This document shows positions 34,404 through 45,149 of a stretch of DNA of 64,000 nucleotides, piece by piece. Position 1 is the stretch's first letter, and every line of letters begins with the position of its first letter. The stretch is from Myoxocephalus aenaeus (taxonomy: Eukaryota > Chordata > Actinopteri > Perciformes > Cottidae), in contig JBAMJR010000170.1 in NCBI GenBank assembly GCA_038501785.1, positions 434,001 to 498,000 of the forward strand. Direction: 5' to 3'. A program made the translations under genes and the position numbers. The notes below the pieces were generated by a model. That model did no database searches. It saw only the letters and a list, made by a program, of their open reading frames with translations, and had not been told where the DNA came from.

Positions 34404-35446
34404 TTTCCATTGACTGCCTCCTCCACACAGCATCCAGACATATACAGTATTTTAAGCTCTTCAAAGCAGATTATAATGTGGCACCGGGCAGTAAAATGAG
34501 TCTGGAATAACTCATTAAAAGCTCAGCTGCAGGCAAAAAGCAGAGCACATTCATAAATCAATGTATTGGCTGAGGTTATTGATTGAATTTTAAAAAGGTG
34601 AACAGAAATAGAAATGAGAGATGATACGGCTTCTATTCATAGAGAGAAGCTCTGTAATAGCTTGTCATGTTGAAAAATAAGGAACATAATAGGTGCTTAA
34701 CTGAGAAGCCTATAAAATGTCCCTCCTTAAAAGTGGTAAATTATTGACATCATTATGTGAAATGTAATTTAATGAGAGTAGGAATCGAAATCTGTACCAG
34801 CAGCCCCTAAAGGCTGCAGTGTTGGTGATGTGTTATAATGTATAGACAACACAAAGGTTGTTACTATGCTATTCTAAACAGAACAAAACATGCAAAAAGC
34901 TTAAAAATTACAGATTGTCGTTGGGAACGTGAGGCTGAAAAAAACTTGCAAAATTCATCCAGCTGTTGGAGTCTTTGCATCTAAGATTTGGCGGCCTAAA
35001 GGATGTGTGTGCGTTCCACAATATCTCTCTCTGGTGGGTGTCCAGCAGTCGTCCAATGTTAGCCCGACGTTGCTAACTATTTTTATTACAAGGTTAGGAC
35101 TCAATACACAATATGTATTACTTTGGACTCGCCTGACTTGACTAGACTAATGTGTACCTCTAACTCTACTACGTTGTACTTCCTACATTCAGGAACTATT
35201 TCTCTTTGCAGTATTGTTCATACTCCATCATTCTCACAAAGGATTCAAATGATCCTACTCCCTGTTATCTGTGTTTTTTTCTGAATGGTGTCCTAGATGC
35301 AAGGCTATTGAGTAATAAACAGAGTTTATCCCCTTGGGAGCCAATTTCATTTCAATCTGCCTTATTAGTTTTTGAAATATCTTGTGCACAAATAGAACTA
35401 ATAAAAAGTTTACAGGGTCACAGTTTGACACGGGTACACCACTTCA
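34403..35446. other. No gene seen
   Basis: AT-rich unique sequence with no bounded repeat or exon. Confidence 0.4.
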
Positions 35447-35525
35447 CAGTTCATCCTCTGGGGACCATGATTATTCACAGCATGTTTAATGGGAAACCAT
35501 CCATTAGCTTTTTGAAATACTGTGC
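35447..35525 (+). repeat. Fragment of abundant percomorph repeat
   Basis: TTCATCCTCTGGGGACCATG followed by AAACCATCCATTAG matches the 'tcatcctctggggaccatgaatg ... caatccatccaatag' motif of a very common fish repeat. A second, more diverged piece lies at 42640-42965. Confidence 0.55.
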
Positions 35526-35929
35526 CTTGTCATGGACCAAATGTCAGCAGGAAACATAATTATTATTTCCAAATTCATTGTTTCTGCTCAATTGAGAGTC
35601 CTCAGACCCACCAACCAATACCATGATGCTTACACTCAACCCTCATTTCCCTTTAGCTTGGCATTTGGTGATTGAGAATGAAGCTGTTTGGCTCCTATTT
35701 ACACCTTAGCCCAAGGCAAAAGCACAAAGAAACTGTAACACAAAACCCATTTGATTGCACCTTTTGTCGTATGCATTGATCTCTGAAGTGGTGACCTGGC
35801 GTGTCGGGATGGAGGAGAACTGCTAAGCAGGGCACATATTTTGATATTGATTGCGGCCTACCGTCGCTTTTTTCGAAGAGATTAGCTAAATTACCCTCCC
35901 CATAATTGGGACTCGCACTTAAGTAGAAC
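35526..35929. other. No gene seen
   Basis: Unique sequence; no motif recognised. Confidence 0.4.
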
Positions 35930-36260
35930 TCCACTGTGAGGGAAGATTTAAAATTCCATTAGCGCCAATGACAGCTCGGCAGTGGGTTTAAGACGGGTCT
36001 CGTCTGATCAGCGTCCAAAATGTTCAAGGTAATTGATGATGAAAAAATTAGCCTGCCACTGCAGGGTGATTGATACCGGTGACTTTCTAATTAGAGAGCC
36101 GCGGCCCGTTTTGAGTGGCCGTCTGCACTTCGCACCACTCACTGCAGGAAAATCTGTGCCCTTTTCCTCTCGATTCAAAGAATAAATGACGGCGGATCAT
36201 GATTTTCATTTACAGTGAACGTATGTGGTCTAATCGCATAATGGCTCCTGCGTCATCATC
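35930..36260. promoter_or_regulatory. Candidate conserved non-coding element
   Basis: Repeat-free with AAGGTAATTGATGATG, TGATTGAT (36067-36074, PBX/HOX-like) and CTAATTAG (36087-36094, homeodomain palindrome), followed by GC-rich sequence. Among the better enhancer-like stretches of the window by motif content. Conservation is untested. Confidence 0.35.
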
Positions 36261-36518
36261 ACACTTAGTTTCTTGCCTTCCCACCTCCTCGCTTCACTGT
36301 TATGACATCTAGTTTGAACTGGCTGTTGTAAGAAATACAGGTAATTGGGTTTTCAGCTGAATGTACTTACAGCTTATCAGACAAGTACAACATATAGATG
36401 AATAGGCATAAATAATTATAACTCAAATTAATTAAATGGAGATTTGAAAAGATGTATACTTTCCCTTTACCTCAATGTTTGGTGAAATATAATTAAAATA
36501 CTCTATAGAGCACAATGA

Positions 36519-36665
36519 TGGTTCCAAATGGGTTCTTCCTAAGGGGGCTGATGTTTTACCCAGAACCCTTAGCTTCTAAAGAACCCTTTTTTGAATAAAT
36601 TTTTTTCAGGGGTTCTTTGTAACACTAAAAAGTCCATTAAGGAACCCTTTTCATGAGTTCTTCAG
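36519..36665. repeat. GGTTCTT/AAGAACC dispersed repeat
   Basis: Contains GGTTCCAAATGGGTTCTTCC, AAAGAACCCTTTTTT, CAGGGGTTCTTTG and AAGGAACCCTTTTC: short inverted units built on GGGTTCTT and its complement. Fish genomes contain abundant elements of this composition. Ends and target duplication not defined. Confidence 0.5.
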
Positions 36666-36859
36666 TTAAGGATAGTGGATAGCTTGGGTGTTAAGGTAAA
36701 AGTCTGGTAGGTATAGTTTGGCGAGTAGTTGCTGGTATGATAAAGATCATTTTTATTAGCTAATTTAAGTGTGACTCGTACATTCAACACTACTAAGTGA
36801 ATCCACGCTGAGGTATCGCATTTCCCGAATGAGTTTGATAAAAATAGGCCATGTCATCA

Positions 36860-37330
36860 TTTGTCGAGCACAATCTCTGCAATTTCTTTCTGAACATTTA
36901 TTAATTTCCTTTTATTACAAGGCTCCATACGGTGAAAATGTGATCGCCTCGTAAATTGAATCGTCCGAGGTACTGTTCGCTCCGACAAAACTTTCTTGAT
37001 AATATTCCACCGACCATAAAGTATAATAAATAAAGTTTCAAAGAAAGAGTTTGTGTTCCAGATACCTGTTGCGACAGCCACACCATGTCCCTTCTTCATC
37101 TCCACCACCTCAAGAAATCACGGCCTCATCGGCTGCTTTATTTCACACTCCACTCGTCATATTCTGTACCGAGGACGACCCGCGACTCGTCACAGCTCCA
37201 CGCCGGCGAGAGAAATGTTATGCAAATGTTCCAGTGGTCTGTGAAAAGAGGAGAGGAGAGGGGGGAGAAAGCATATTTCAGCAGAACCACCATCCACTCC
37301 CCGCATTAGTTGTCTTTTAAAGGGCAAATT
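36860..37330. promoter_or_regulatory. Candidate conserved non-coding block
   Basis: Repeat-free with TTTATTAATTTCC, CTCGTAAATTGAATCG and CATAAAGTATAATAAATAAAG. Several open frames of 60-89 codons overlap on both strands and are unrecognised. Confidence 0.25.
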
Positions 37331-38169
37331 ATTTTTCCGACATAGCTGTAATGAAAAATCTTCAGCTAAGTGAATATGAGTTTGCGGAAAGGAAAATACC
37401 AGCAGGGCAACAAGGTGAAGTGGAAAACAAAGAAGTGTAACCATGGAAATAAAATAAATAGTTAGTACTTTATAATAACTACACTCTACTCATGCTTTAC
37501 TAATGCTAAATAAACACTTAATTAATCATTGTTACAACATGAACACTCATTAGTATGCAATTCATAAATGTTTATATCTTGATTAATAAGCTTGACCTTT
37601 ATGAGTTTCATGAATTCATACTGGATAAATGATGGATTCCCCATTTTTTTTATTAAGTAATATATATTGCCAACCAATTATTAAGGACTTATAGATGATG
37701 CACTAACGGTTAACATGTACTTTATAAACGTGTTTTAATACTGCAATTCATGATTCATTCAGGTAGTTAGTCGTTAGTTAAGTATTTCATACTAATGAGT
37801 TACTAGTATTTTATACTAATGAGCAGGGGCGTCGTTAGGCCTGTTTTAGGGGGGCTAAAGCCCCCCTAAAATGTTCTTCAGCCCCCCCAAATAATTTGGC
37901 TTGAAAAAAAAGAAAATCTTTTTTTTATTTTTATTTTTTATTTTGGTGATGTCATTAAATTAAACTATTGTTTCTTACATGGACAAGATATTTATAACTC
38001 TAAAATGCTACATATGTGTGTGCATTCTGGTTTGTATGTTTTCTCCCCCTTCAAATTACAATCCAATAGCCATTATACTTCCCATAGGGCACTAGGACCT
38101 TGGGGAGGCTGCTGCTTTGGCTTTCTCACTCTGCCAAGTAACGTCTCTCATCAACCACAGCAGGATTAT

Positions 38170-38558
38170 ACCAAGGAGTTTATCTCACAGTAAACTATAC
38201 CAAGGAGTTTATCTCATAGTAAACTATACCAAGGAGTTTATCTCACAGTAAACTATACCAAGGAGTTTATCTCATAGTAAACTATACCAAGGAGTTTATC
38301 TCACAGTAAACTATACCAAGGAGTTTAGCTCATAGTAAACTACACCAAGGAGTTTATCTCATAGTAAACTATACCAAGGAGTTTATCTCATAGTAAACTA
38401 CACCAAGGAGTTTATCTCATAGTAAACTATACCAAAGAGTTTATCTCATAGTAAACTACACCAAGGAGTTTATCTCATAGTAAACTACACCAAGGAGTTT
38501 ATCTCATAGTAAACTACACCAAGGAGTTTAGCTCAAAGTAAACTATACCAAGGAGTAC
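38170..38558 (+). repeat. 29-bp minisatellite, about 13.4 copies
   Basis: The unit starts CCAAGGAGTTTATCTCA and ends GTAAACTATA. Copies begin every 29 bases from 38171 to 38548. The first five alternate CACAGT and CATAGT, implying an amplified two-unit block. Later copies share CTACACC instead of CTATACC. Copy 10 has AAAGAG for AAGGAG. Confidence 0.98.
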
Positions 38559-38957
38559 CATTATACAATATTTATCATTTGATAATTCAGATGTACTTGA
38601 GATGTACTTGATATTTTTCTATTGAATAGTATATTTGACACTGAACTAGTTCATCTTTATCTCAGTGTACAGATGAGCATACAATATTACTGGTTTGTAA
38701 AAACTACACAGACAACAAAATAGATGTAAATGTTGATCAAAATCGTATTCCCTTCTGCTGAAAATAAAACAAGTAAACAACTCAAAAGTTGACCCTGTCA
38801 GGTCCGTTCTCCATCCATTGGATTTGGGAGTGACGCGGATATGAAAGCTAGTTTATCCGTCTTTCCTTTACAAGCAGGAAAAGTATTTCTCTCGTTATTT
38901 GAGAAAAGTTCATATTTGTGTTCACTATGACCCTGACATTCTGTCTCTTCTGTTATC

Positions 38958-39283
38958 ATATTGTAGCGACCCTGGGTCAGGAAAGCTACGAGACGTAAGA
39001 TGGCTTATAGGGTGTTTATTAAGAGAACATAGAACAGGCTACTGTGGGCCGTAGCCTACGCCACAACAACAGTAGAACCCCGTGAAAACCTTTCAACCAG
39101 CTTCACCTCTGCTCCGGGTCATAGACTGCCCCGAACGGCTCGTAACACACACACCCAACCACATCCCCCCTCCCTCGCTCTCCAATCACAGGCACGCTTC
39201 CAACTACCCAGCTCATGAGACGTTCACTGACCTCCTGAACATAACATTCATAACAAAACATTTCCCTCAGTCCGTTACAATAT
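38958..39283 (-). mobile_element. Solo LTR, probable Ty3/gypsy type
   Basis: LTR 38962-39279 (318 bp). On the minus strand it starts TGTAACGG and ends GGGTCGCTACA, giving the TG...CA termini with imperfect inverted ends. The flanking 4-bp repeats ATAT lie at 38958-38961 and 39280-39283. A minus-strand AATAAA lies at 39015-39020, about 50 bases before the end, as expected for an LTR polyadenylation signal. No internal domain is present, so this is the product of LTR-LTR recombination or a lone LTR. The gypsy assignment is by terminal style and duplication length only. Confidence 0.75.
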
Positions 39284-39573
39284 ACTGAATGAATGCAAGC
39301 AAAACTACAGAACAAAATCACACTCTTTCTGATTTAACCAATCTACGAACTGTCTGAAACAATGGATATCCGCGGCCCCAAATGGGCCTAAAAAGAAATT
39401 GCCGCGCACACATGCCATTTGTCTAGGGGCTAAGCCCCCCCTTTCCTTGGATCCTAGAAACGCCCCTGCTAATGAGAGTTCATGTTGTAAATGAATAATT
39501 TGTAAAGGAATAATTAAGTATTTACTCGTGCTTTATTAATGCTAAATAGTGTGTAGTTATTAATAAGTGCTAC

Positions 39574-41480
39574 CAAAAAATATATAAAAAACGTTAGTGA
39601 AATAAGGTCTGTATGACCTGAGCAGTAAAGGGAATGAATATAATAAATAATTAATGTATTTTACTACCATTCATCCCTGGCTGCCCTGGTGAACTCGGTG
39701 TCACCCCAGTGTCGCTTTATGCCCCGTTTTAAGATCAACCTTTGCACAACTATAACCACTTTTGCATCAATAAAATATTGAAAGTAAGAGCAAATGACGT
39801 GGTTAAATATTTACAGGTGAGGTGTTGGACACGGTGTGACGCTGACATTAGGTCAGGGAGCACTGATGAGGTCTGTGGCCGCCTGGAAATATGTTTCAGA
39901 GGAAGATTTTTTTTTTTATCGGCTGCGACTTGATATTGCGCACACATAAATGTCACTCCATGCCATATGCGGTGTCATTTAGTGGCTGTCCTTTGTTGCC
40001 AGTTGATATTGTGCTGGTTAGCAGTGCTTCTCTTATGCTCTGAGACACTTGCCACCGGACTGATCTGATCCTTTTCATGCCCTTGGCATCCAGACACCGG
40101 GAAATGAGAGTAAATTGAATCAGTGGGGTGAGTGACAGAGGCATTATGGTTCCAGAGTTGGCCGTCAGCAGCCAGACTCGCAACAGAAGGAAAGGAAGGC
40201 AGGAAGGAAAGAAGATGACTCACAGGAGCATGGCAGCCCTTTCTTATTAAGGTTCATAGGATGTAAATGAATGCTCCTACATTGTTTGAAATTGGACATA
40301 TAATGCGCTCTGAAACGTAAAAGCATTTCACATTTTGTTGACACAATTTGCAACTTATAGTTTCCCCACGTATTGCCACATGTTGAATAAAATCATCCAT
40401 AAATCCATTTAGAAATCATCTTCAGAACCAAAATAAGCAACTCACTCCAAAACAATCTAGACTGATAAATACCGTAGCACGACAGGTGAGAATATATGAG
40501 AGAGCAAATGTAGTTCTGATTTTGAGGTGAACTGGCCCTTTTAAGGAGGATTCATGCTATGTAGCCTGTGAAGCTATTCTGACTTGTCTTTTTCTACCTG
40601 TAGCATAATCCTGCACACACTGCAGTTTAAATATGCATTTCATTCGAGCAAAGTATTCTATTAGATTGTATTTTATTTATCATTTTTGCTGCTAGTTCTC
40701 TTTTATTCATTTTGTTGTAATATTTTTGGAGCCTGAGAGCAATAATTTCAATGCCAAAGACTGATCCACTATATAAGTTGTGCATATGATAAATGCAGAC
40801 TTTAAACATGGGTTCCAAATGCAAATCCTGTTTGATGATTTGTTATTTTTATAACATTAAAGGGAGTAAAGATGAATTATTGTACTTCCTTTTTTAATCC
40901 AAGGGCAGATATTTTTACAGATACAGAATACATTTTGGGGTTACACCCCTTATTGTCACAGTCAGAGGTGTTGCAATATAACAGTATTGACGATAAAAGA
41001 TATATTAAAAAAATAAGCGTTGATATCATGTTAATAATACACATATGATAATATTGAAATAGTGTAAATAATTCACGCTTCTCTCTCCACCTCTATACAC
41101 TTACTAATTAATTCACCAAAAAGGAGAGAAAAAGCACAGCAAACATAGTTAAAGAGGAATTTGACTGATATAATTGAAAGCTTATTAGACTTCTCAAAGA
41201 TTTCCTTGAGATACGACTGATTGCATCGTATCAAAAGCGACTCCTTGCCTGGAAAAGGAGCTGCAGCTGAGGCTGTAATGTAAAGGTTAGCTATAAATTC
41301 ACTTCTCCCCGGGGACACAACTGCCAAGGTCACTCAGCGCCACGGCCCTGAGTGTTTCTCACCTCTGAAGCAAATGAGCGCCGTGTCATCTTACATCTGG
41401 ATGTGATGGCTTTTATTTTCTCAACAGCCCCATCCGGCTGCCAGAGTCCACACTCTGAGGAAAGCAGCTCGTCCCTCGCA
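39574..41480. other. No gene seen; possible repeat end near 40470-40545
   Basis: Unique sequence overall. GTTCTGATTTTGAGGTGAACTGG followed by CCCTTTTAAGG (about 40510-40545) resembles the end of common fish repeats ('ggggtgaactgtccctttaa'). Open frames under 90 codons are unrecognised. Confidence 0.35.
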
Positions 41481-41619
41481 CCGCTACTGGATCTGCTGCT
41501 ACAGGATCTGCTGCTACAGGATCTGCTGCTACAGGATCTGCTGCTACTGGATCTGCTGCTACAGGATCTGCTGCTACAGGATCTGCTGCTACAGGATCTG
41601 CTGCTACAGGATCTGCTGC
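41481..41619. repeat. 15-bp minisatellite, about nine copies
   Basis: Unit GGATCTGCTGCTACA, GGAT starts every 15 bases from 41489 to 41609, with CTACTGG variants at the left and in the middle. Because the unit is a multiple of three without stops, frames stay open on both strands (LLLQD repeats on plus, SCSSR or AADPV repeats on minus). These frames are a by-product and not evidence of a gene. Confidence 0.97.
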
Positions 41620-41789
41620 GTACGAGGGTGAACGACAAAGAGAATACAAACTATTCACATTTAGATTGGGGATTCATGCTCTCAGAGGATGTTGTTGGGT
41701 GTTGCTTGGGTTCTGTTTACTTGGATTTTAATGAGAAAAAACGAGTCTCCCTTTTCTCACTAGTTGTTGTCGTAACACACACATAGACA

Positions 41790-42128
41790 AACACACACAC
41801 ACACACACATCCCTTTTAGGAGAACTACTGTTCAAGCTCATAATACTACAAACAGACACACATACACGGGCACACACACACACACAAATACACACAGACA
41901 CGCACGCACACACACACAAACACATATATATACACACACACACGCGCACACATAAACACACACAAACACATAAAACACACACACACAGAGACAGACACAC
42001 ACAAAAACACACACACAGAGACACACACAGACACACGCACGCGCACACACAAAAACAGACACACACACACACACATACACACACACATCTCCCTTTTAGG
42101 AGAACTATACTGTTCAAGCTCACAATAC
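41790..42128. repeat. CA-rich array with duplicated flanking module
   Basis: About 300 bp of CACACA with GACA, CGCACG, ATATATA and AAACA variants, interrupted by and ending with the same module: CCCTTTTAGGAGAACTAC...TTCAAGCTCATAATAC at 41811-41846 and CCCTTTTAGGAGAACTATAC...AAGCTCACAATACGA at 42091-42128. Frames through it encode low-complexity Cys/Val peptides and are not genes. Confidence 0.95.
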
Positions 42129-42639
42129 GACCAAAACAAAACATTTTAATGGCAGTAAGGAATGGTTGTATTATGTATCGCAGGTCTTTACTTTATTTGT
42201 TCAAGCTGTGAATTTAAAGGATTTGCCAATAACTTCGGTGATGTTGTTTTTTTACGCATGACATTTCACTTTATTTTAAAATCCCACTCCTACTCGGTAT
42301 CTGAAGGGTAGAAGATTAGAAGCTATTTCTTACTGATGACTCTCATGCATGCGTTATTATCTCAAGTTATCAAATACACAAGCAACCTAACACATATATC
42401 TGTACGAATCTATTAAATATTTAAAGGTGAAATCACTGTAATTCATGTATCCACAAAGTGACCATGAAACAGTATATTTGAGGTAGTGGAAAGAAGCTAG
42501 CTTGTGTTTGGGCCTTGATGTATACAAACCTCGCCCATCGAGTTGTCACACCATAATACAGATGTATTTCCCAACAGTTGAATGATGGCGTCTGAAAGGT
42601 TGTACTTGTACTTAACTCTGCGGTGCTTTTGGGGTACTT
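42129..42639. other. No gene seen
   Basis: Unique sequence; nothing recognised. Confidence 0.4.
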
Positions 42640-42965
42640 TCAGCAAGCCAATAATGCTAAAAATGCTGCCGTTTCGCATTATGATTATCATGTTTGCTAT
42701 CTTAGTTTAGCATGTTAGCATGCAACAATGTGCTCGCAGAGGCTGGTTGTAAGGTCTTTACTTCTATAATACCAAAGTTTTTGACAAATGTAGCTATATT
42801 GACCTGATTATGGCACTAGATCACGACAATCAATTCTGACGGGAACATTCACGCATGCGTTCCAAAGTTTGCAGAGCTATTTCACAAAATCCCAAATTAG
42901 CACGATTTCGCCGAGTCATCCCACCACCAAACTCAGAGTGCTTCATCCTCCGGGGACCACGGAGC
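42640..42965 (+). repeat. Diverged copy of abundant percomorph repeat
   Basis: TTAGCATGTTAGCATGC, then TTGACCTGATTATGGCACTAG, GACGGGAACATTCACGCATG and CATCCTCCGGGGACCACG occur in the order of a very common fish repeat ('ttgacctgatgatggcgctagatgaa ... gaggggaacatgaatgtc ... catcctctggggaccatg'). Strong decay, ends unclear. Confidence 0.6.
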
Positions 42966-44670
42966 TACAAACGGTGAAGTAATGGACAATGTGTTCTTCA
43001 ATGCAATGCGGCTTCATTCTCTACTCAGGTATCCATTACTCCACTATACAGTATATATTTACATTGCAAACAGTTTGCTGCTAATGCTAATGATCTGATC
43101 TTCACATTTAAGCACCTGAACCACACATTACGTAATCATATTTCAAGCAGCATCTGAAGTTTATGTACAACTTAAGAGGAATATTAGCAGTGACAAACTA
43201 TAAGTTGCACTATTTACAGTAGTCCTGATTTAGACTTATCTTATGGTGTTGGTGTACCTGTAAATAAGCAGACTGTGCGTCTGTCTGTGCCCTCTGCCAA
43301 TGGCTAAGCCTGCTCAGTAATCTTGTTACAGCCGCAGTGAGAAATGCTGGAATGGAACTACTTGTACAATATTGAGTTTTGGCTGCAGAACATGATCTTC
43401 TCAGAACTTTCCGCTGCAGCCGCCTTGATCAGTAGCTTAGTTGTAGAGAGGGGGAAAAAATCACAACAAACTTAAATAAATTGCTTTTCCAGGCATGAAT
43501 ATGTATGTCTCTCTCCTTTAAGTTTAATTTATAGTTTATAGCTATAAGACGAACTGGACCTGTACATATCCATTACCCATCGCATCATTAAGCTTGTATG
43601 GAATATCATTTGGTTACTTAAATATTCTATTCAAGTGAAATGAAGGATATGCTTATTGAAGCTGTGTTAATCAATATTATTATTCAAATGACCAATACAT
43701 TGTGTCATAGTGAGTATTTTAGCGTTTTTCAGCTAATTGTTGCTTTACAGCTTCATGGATTTACTATTTTGGGTCACTACTCTAGCGTTATTAATTCTGC
43801 TTATCTAAAATCCTGCTTATTTCTTTTTTTTTCATTATTTTTTTTAATTATTTGTACTTGTTTAATCAGTTTTTTCTTTTTTCGGCTTTTCTTTGTCAGA
43901 TGCATTGTTAATAACTTTTATTATTTCTTATTTTCAAGGAATTTATTTCTCATTAGCTGTAAAGATACCCTAAAACAATAAGTATAAAAAAAAGCAGCGT
44001 ACTACTGCCCAGAACCAAAACTTTGCATTGTCCTAAAACCTGTTCTAAAAACATCATTATAGTTGACTTGCTCTTTGTAATTTGTGTCGCATCACTCTGT
44101 TTATTTAATTCTGGATCTAATTAAGATGTGTTATTTGTATGCGTGACATAATAATAATACAAATAAACATTTTGATCACCTCCACCTGAATAGCTGATCA
44201 GGTTTTCTGAACTGCTGGAACATATTTTGCCTTCTACACCGCGTCACCCTTCCCGGAGCTGCTATTTTTCAATGTGGTTGACATTATTGTTGTGTGTGAC
44301 ATTATCTTGTTGCGTGCCACTAAGCCCTCTTAAGTTGATTTGTCAACACATTGTAATGTGCCAAATATAAAAGCATGAAGCCTGCGATGACATGTATGAG
44401 AATAATAGATGGCCAAGGGGGACATTAAGTCGCCCGTCTATTAATTGCACTGACTGTCGTCTGCAGGCTGACATCATGAAAGAGTGAGCTGGAGCACACA
44501 GCCTGCCAACCACAAACAAACTGAATAAAGTGCTTTAGATTGGGGGGGAAACATGCATTAGGTAGCATTCAGTGTACATACAGCAGTGACACTTCACATG
44601 CATCACATTATGCATTATGCTCACTATTGCATCACATGGGGCGGAAAAAGGGTTGATCGCTAAATGCTTT
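42966..44670. other. No gene seen
   Basis: AT-rich. A 113-codon frame at 43640-43981 becomes Phe/Leu-rich because it crosses T-runs and is judged accidental. AATAAA-like words occur near 44160 without a gene upstream. Confidence 0.4.
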
Positions 44671-44926
44671 GGTACTTTATAATAACTGCACACTATTTAA
44701 CATTAGTAAAGCATGAATAAACACTTAATTCATCATTTATAAAGCATTATTCCAACATGAACACTCATTAGTAACTCAATTCATGAACACAGTTATAAAT
44801 GTTGTATTCATGATTGGGTTTTCATACTTTATAAATAACGGATTCCCCATTTGTAAATGAAGTATTAAGGACTTATAGATGATTAATATGATAATTTATA
44901 AAGTGTTAGTAAATGATTAAACATAA
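44671..44926 (+). mobile_element. Fold-back element copy 2, partial
   Basis: GGTACTTTATAATAACTGCAC, then AACACTTAATTCATCATTTATAA and AACACTCATTAGTAACTCAA parallel the left half of copies 1 and 3. The right arm is largely missing, so this copy no longer folds back. Confidence 0.8.
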
Positions 44927-45149
44927 AATTTAAATGTCATTTATTCATACACAAACAAAACAGTCGTCACACATGGGGTCTCTCTGTAAATGTGCTGAAT
45001 GTAATCCACTATTAGCTATTTACATAATTGATCAGATTGTCTGCGGGCTGTATTAATAGAAAGTGACAGTTGTAAAGATTAGAGGGTTCTAGAAGTCAAG
45101 CAGCTGATTTTAAACGGCAGGTCCCCGCCGTCGGCCCCAGAGTCGGATG
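44927..45149. promoter_or_regulatory. Candidate conserved flank of hAT insertion
   Basis: ACATAATTGATCAGATTGTC and CTGTATTAATAGAAAGTGACAG are enhancer-like words. The unique sequence appears to resume after the hAT element (46437 onward). Confidence 0.22.

Larger units (their letters stand above)
37816..39476. mobile_element. Non-autonomous hAT-type element, 1,645 bp
   Basis: Element 37824-39468 has terminal repeats CAGGGGCGT at the left and ACGCCCCTG at the right, flanked by perfect 8-bp direct repeats CTAATGAG (37816-37823, 39469-39476). The 8-bp duplication and the CAG...CTG ends are hAT signatures. Subterminal runs of CCCCCC/GGGGGG pair locally at the left (GGGGGGCT...AGCCCCCC). No transposase frame. 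It carries a minisatellite (38170-38558) and was later hit by an LTR element (38962-39279). Confidence 0.87.
37463..39573. mobile_element. Fold-back element copy 1, split by a hAT-type insertion
   Basis: The left half (37463-37823) starts TACTTTATAATAACTACAC and the right half (39469-39573) ends GTGTGTAGTTATTAATAAGTG, an inverted repeat. Removing the insertion and one copy of its 8-bp duplication leaves about 458 bp. Internal words TTAATTAATCATT, AACACTCATTAGTATGCAA and TGGATTCCCCATT are shared with copies at 44671 and 48068. No coding capacity; a palindromic MITE. Confidence 0.82.

Noticed and set aside
38170..38558. CRISPR-like array (regular 29-bp period)
   Set aside because: Units are contiguous with no unique spacers and lie in a vertebrate transposon. 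It is a minisatellite.
41330..41786. LLLQD- or SCSSR-repeat proteins
   Set aside because: Both frames are produced by the 15-bp minisatellite on opposite strands; no transcript or domain support.
41728..42144. 138-codon Cys/Val-rich frames
   Set aside because: Translation of the CA-rich array; low complexity.
44340..44640. tRNA- or snRNA-like sequences
   Set aside because: I looked across the window for B-box words (GGTTCGAATCC-like) and U6-like starts and found none convincing.
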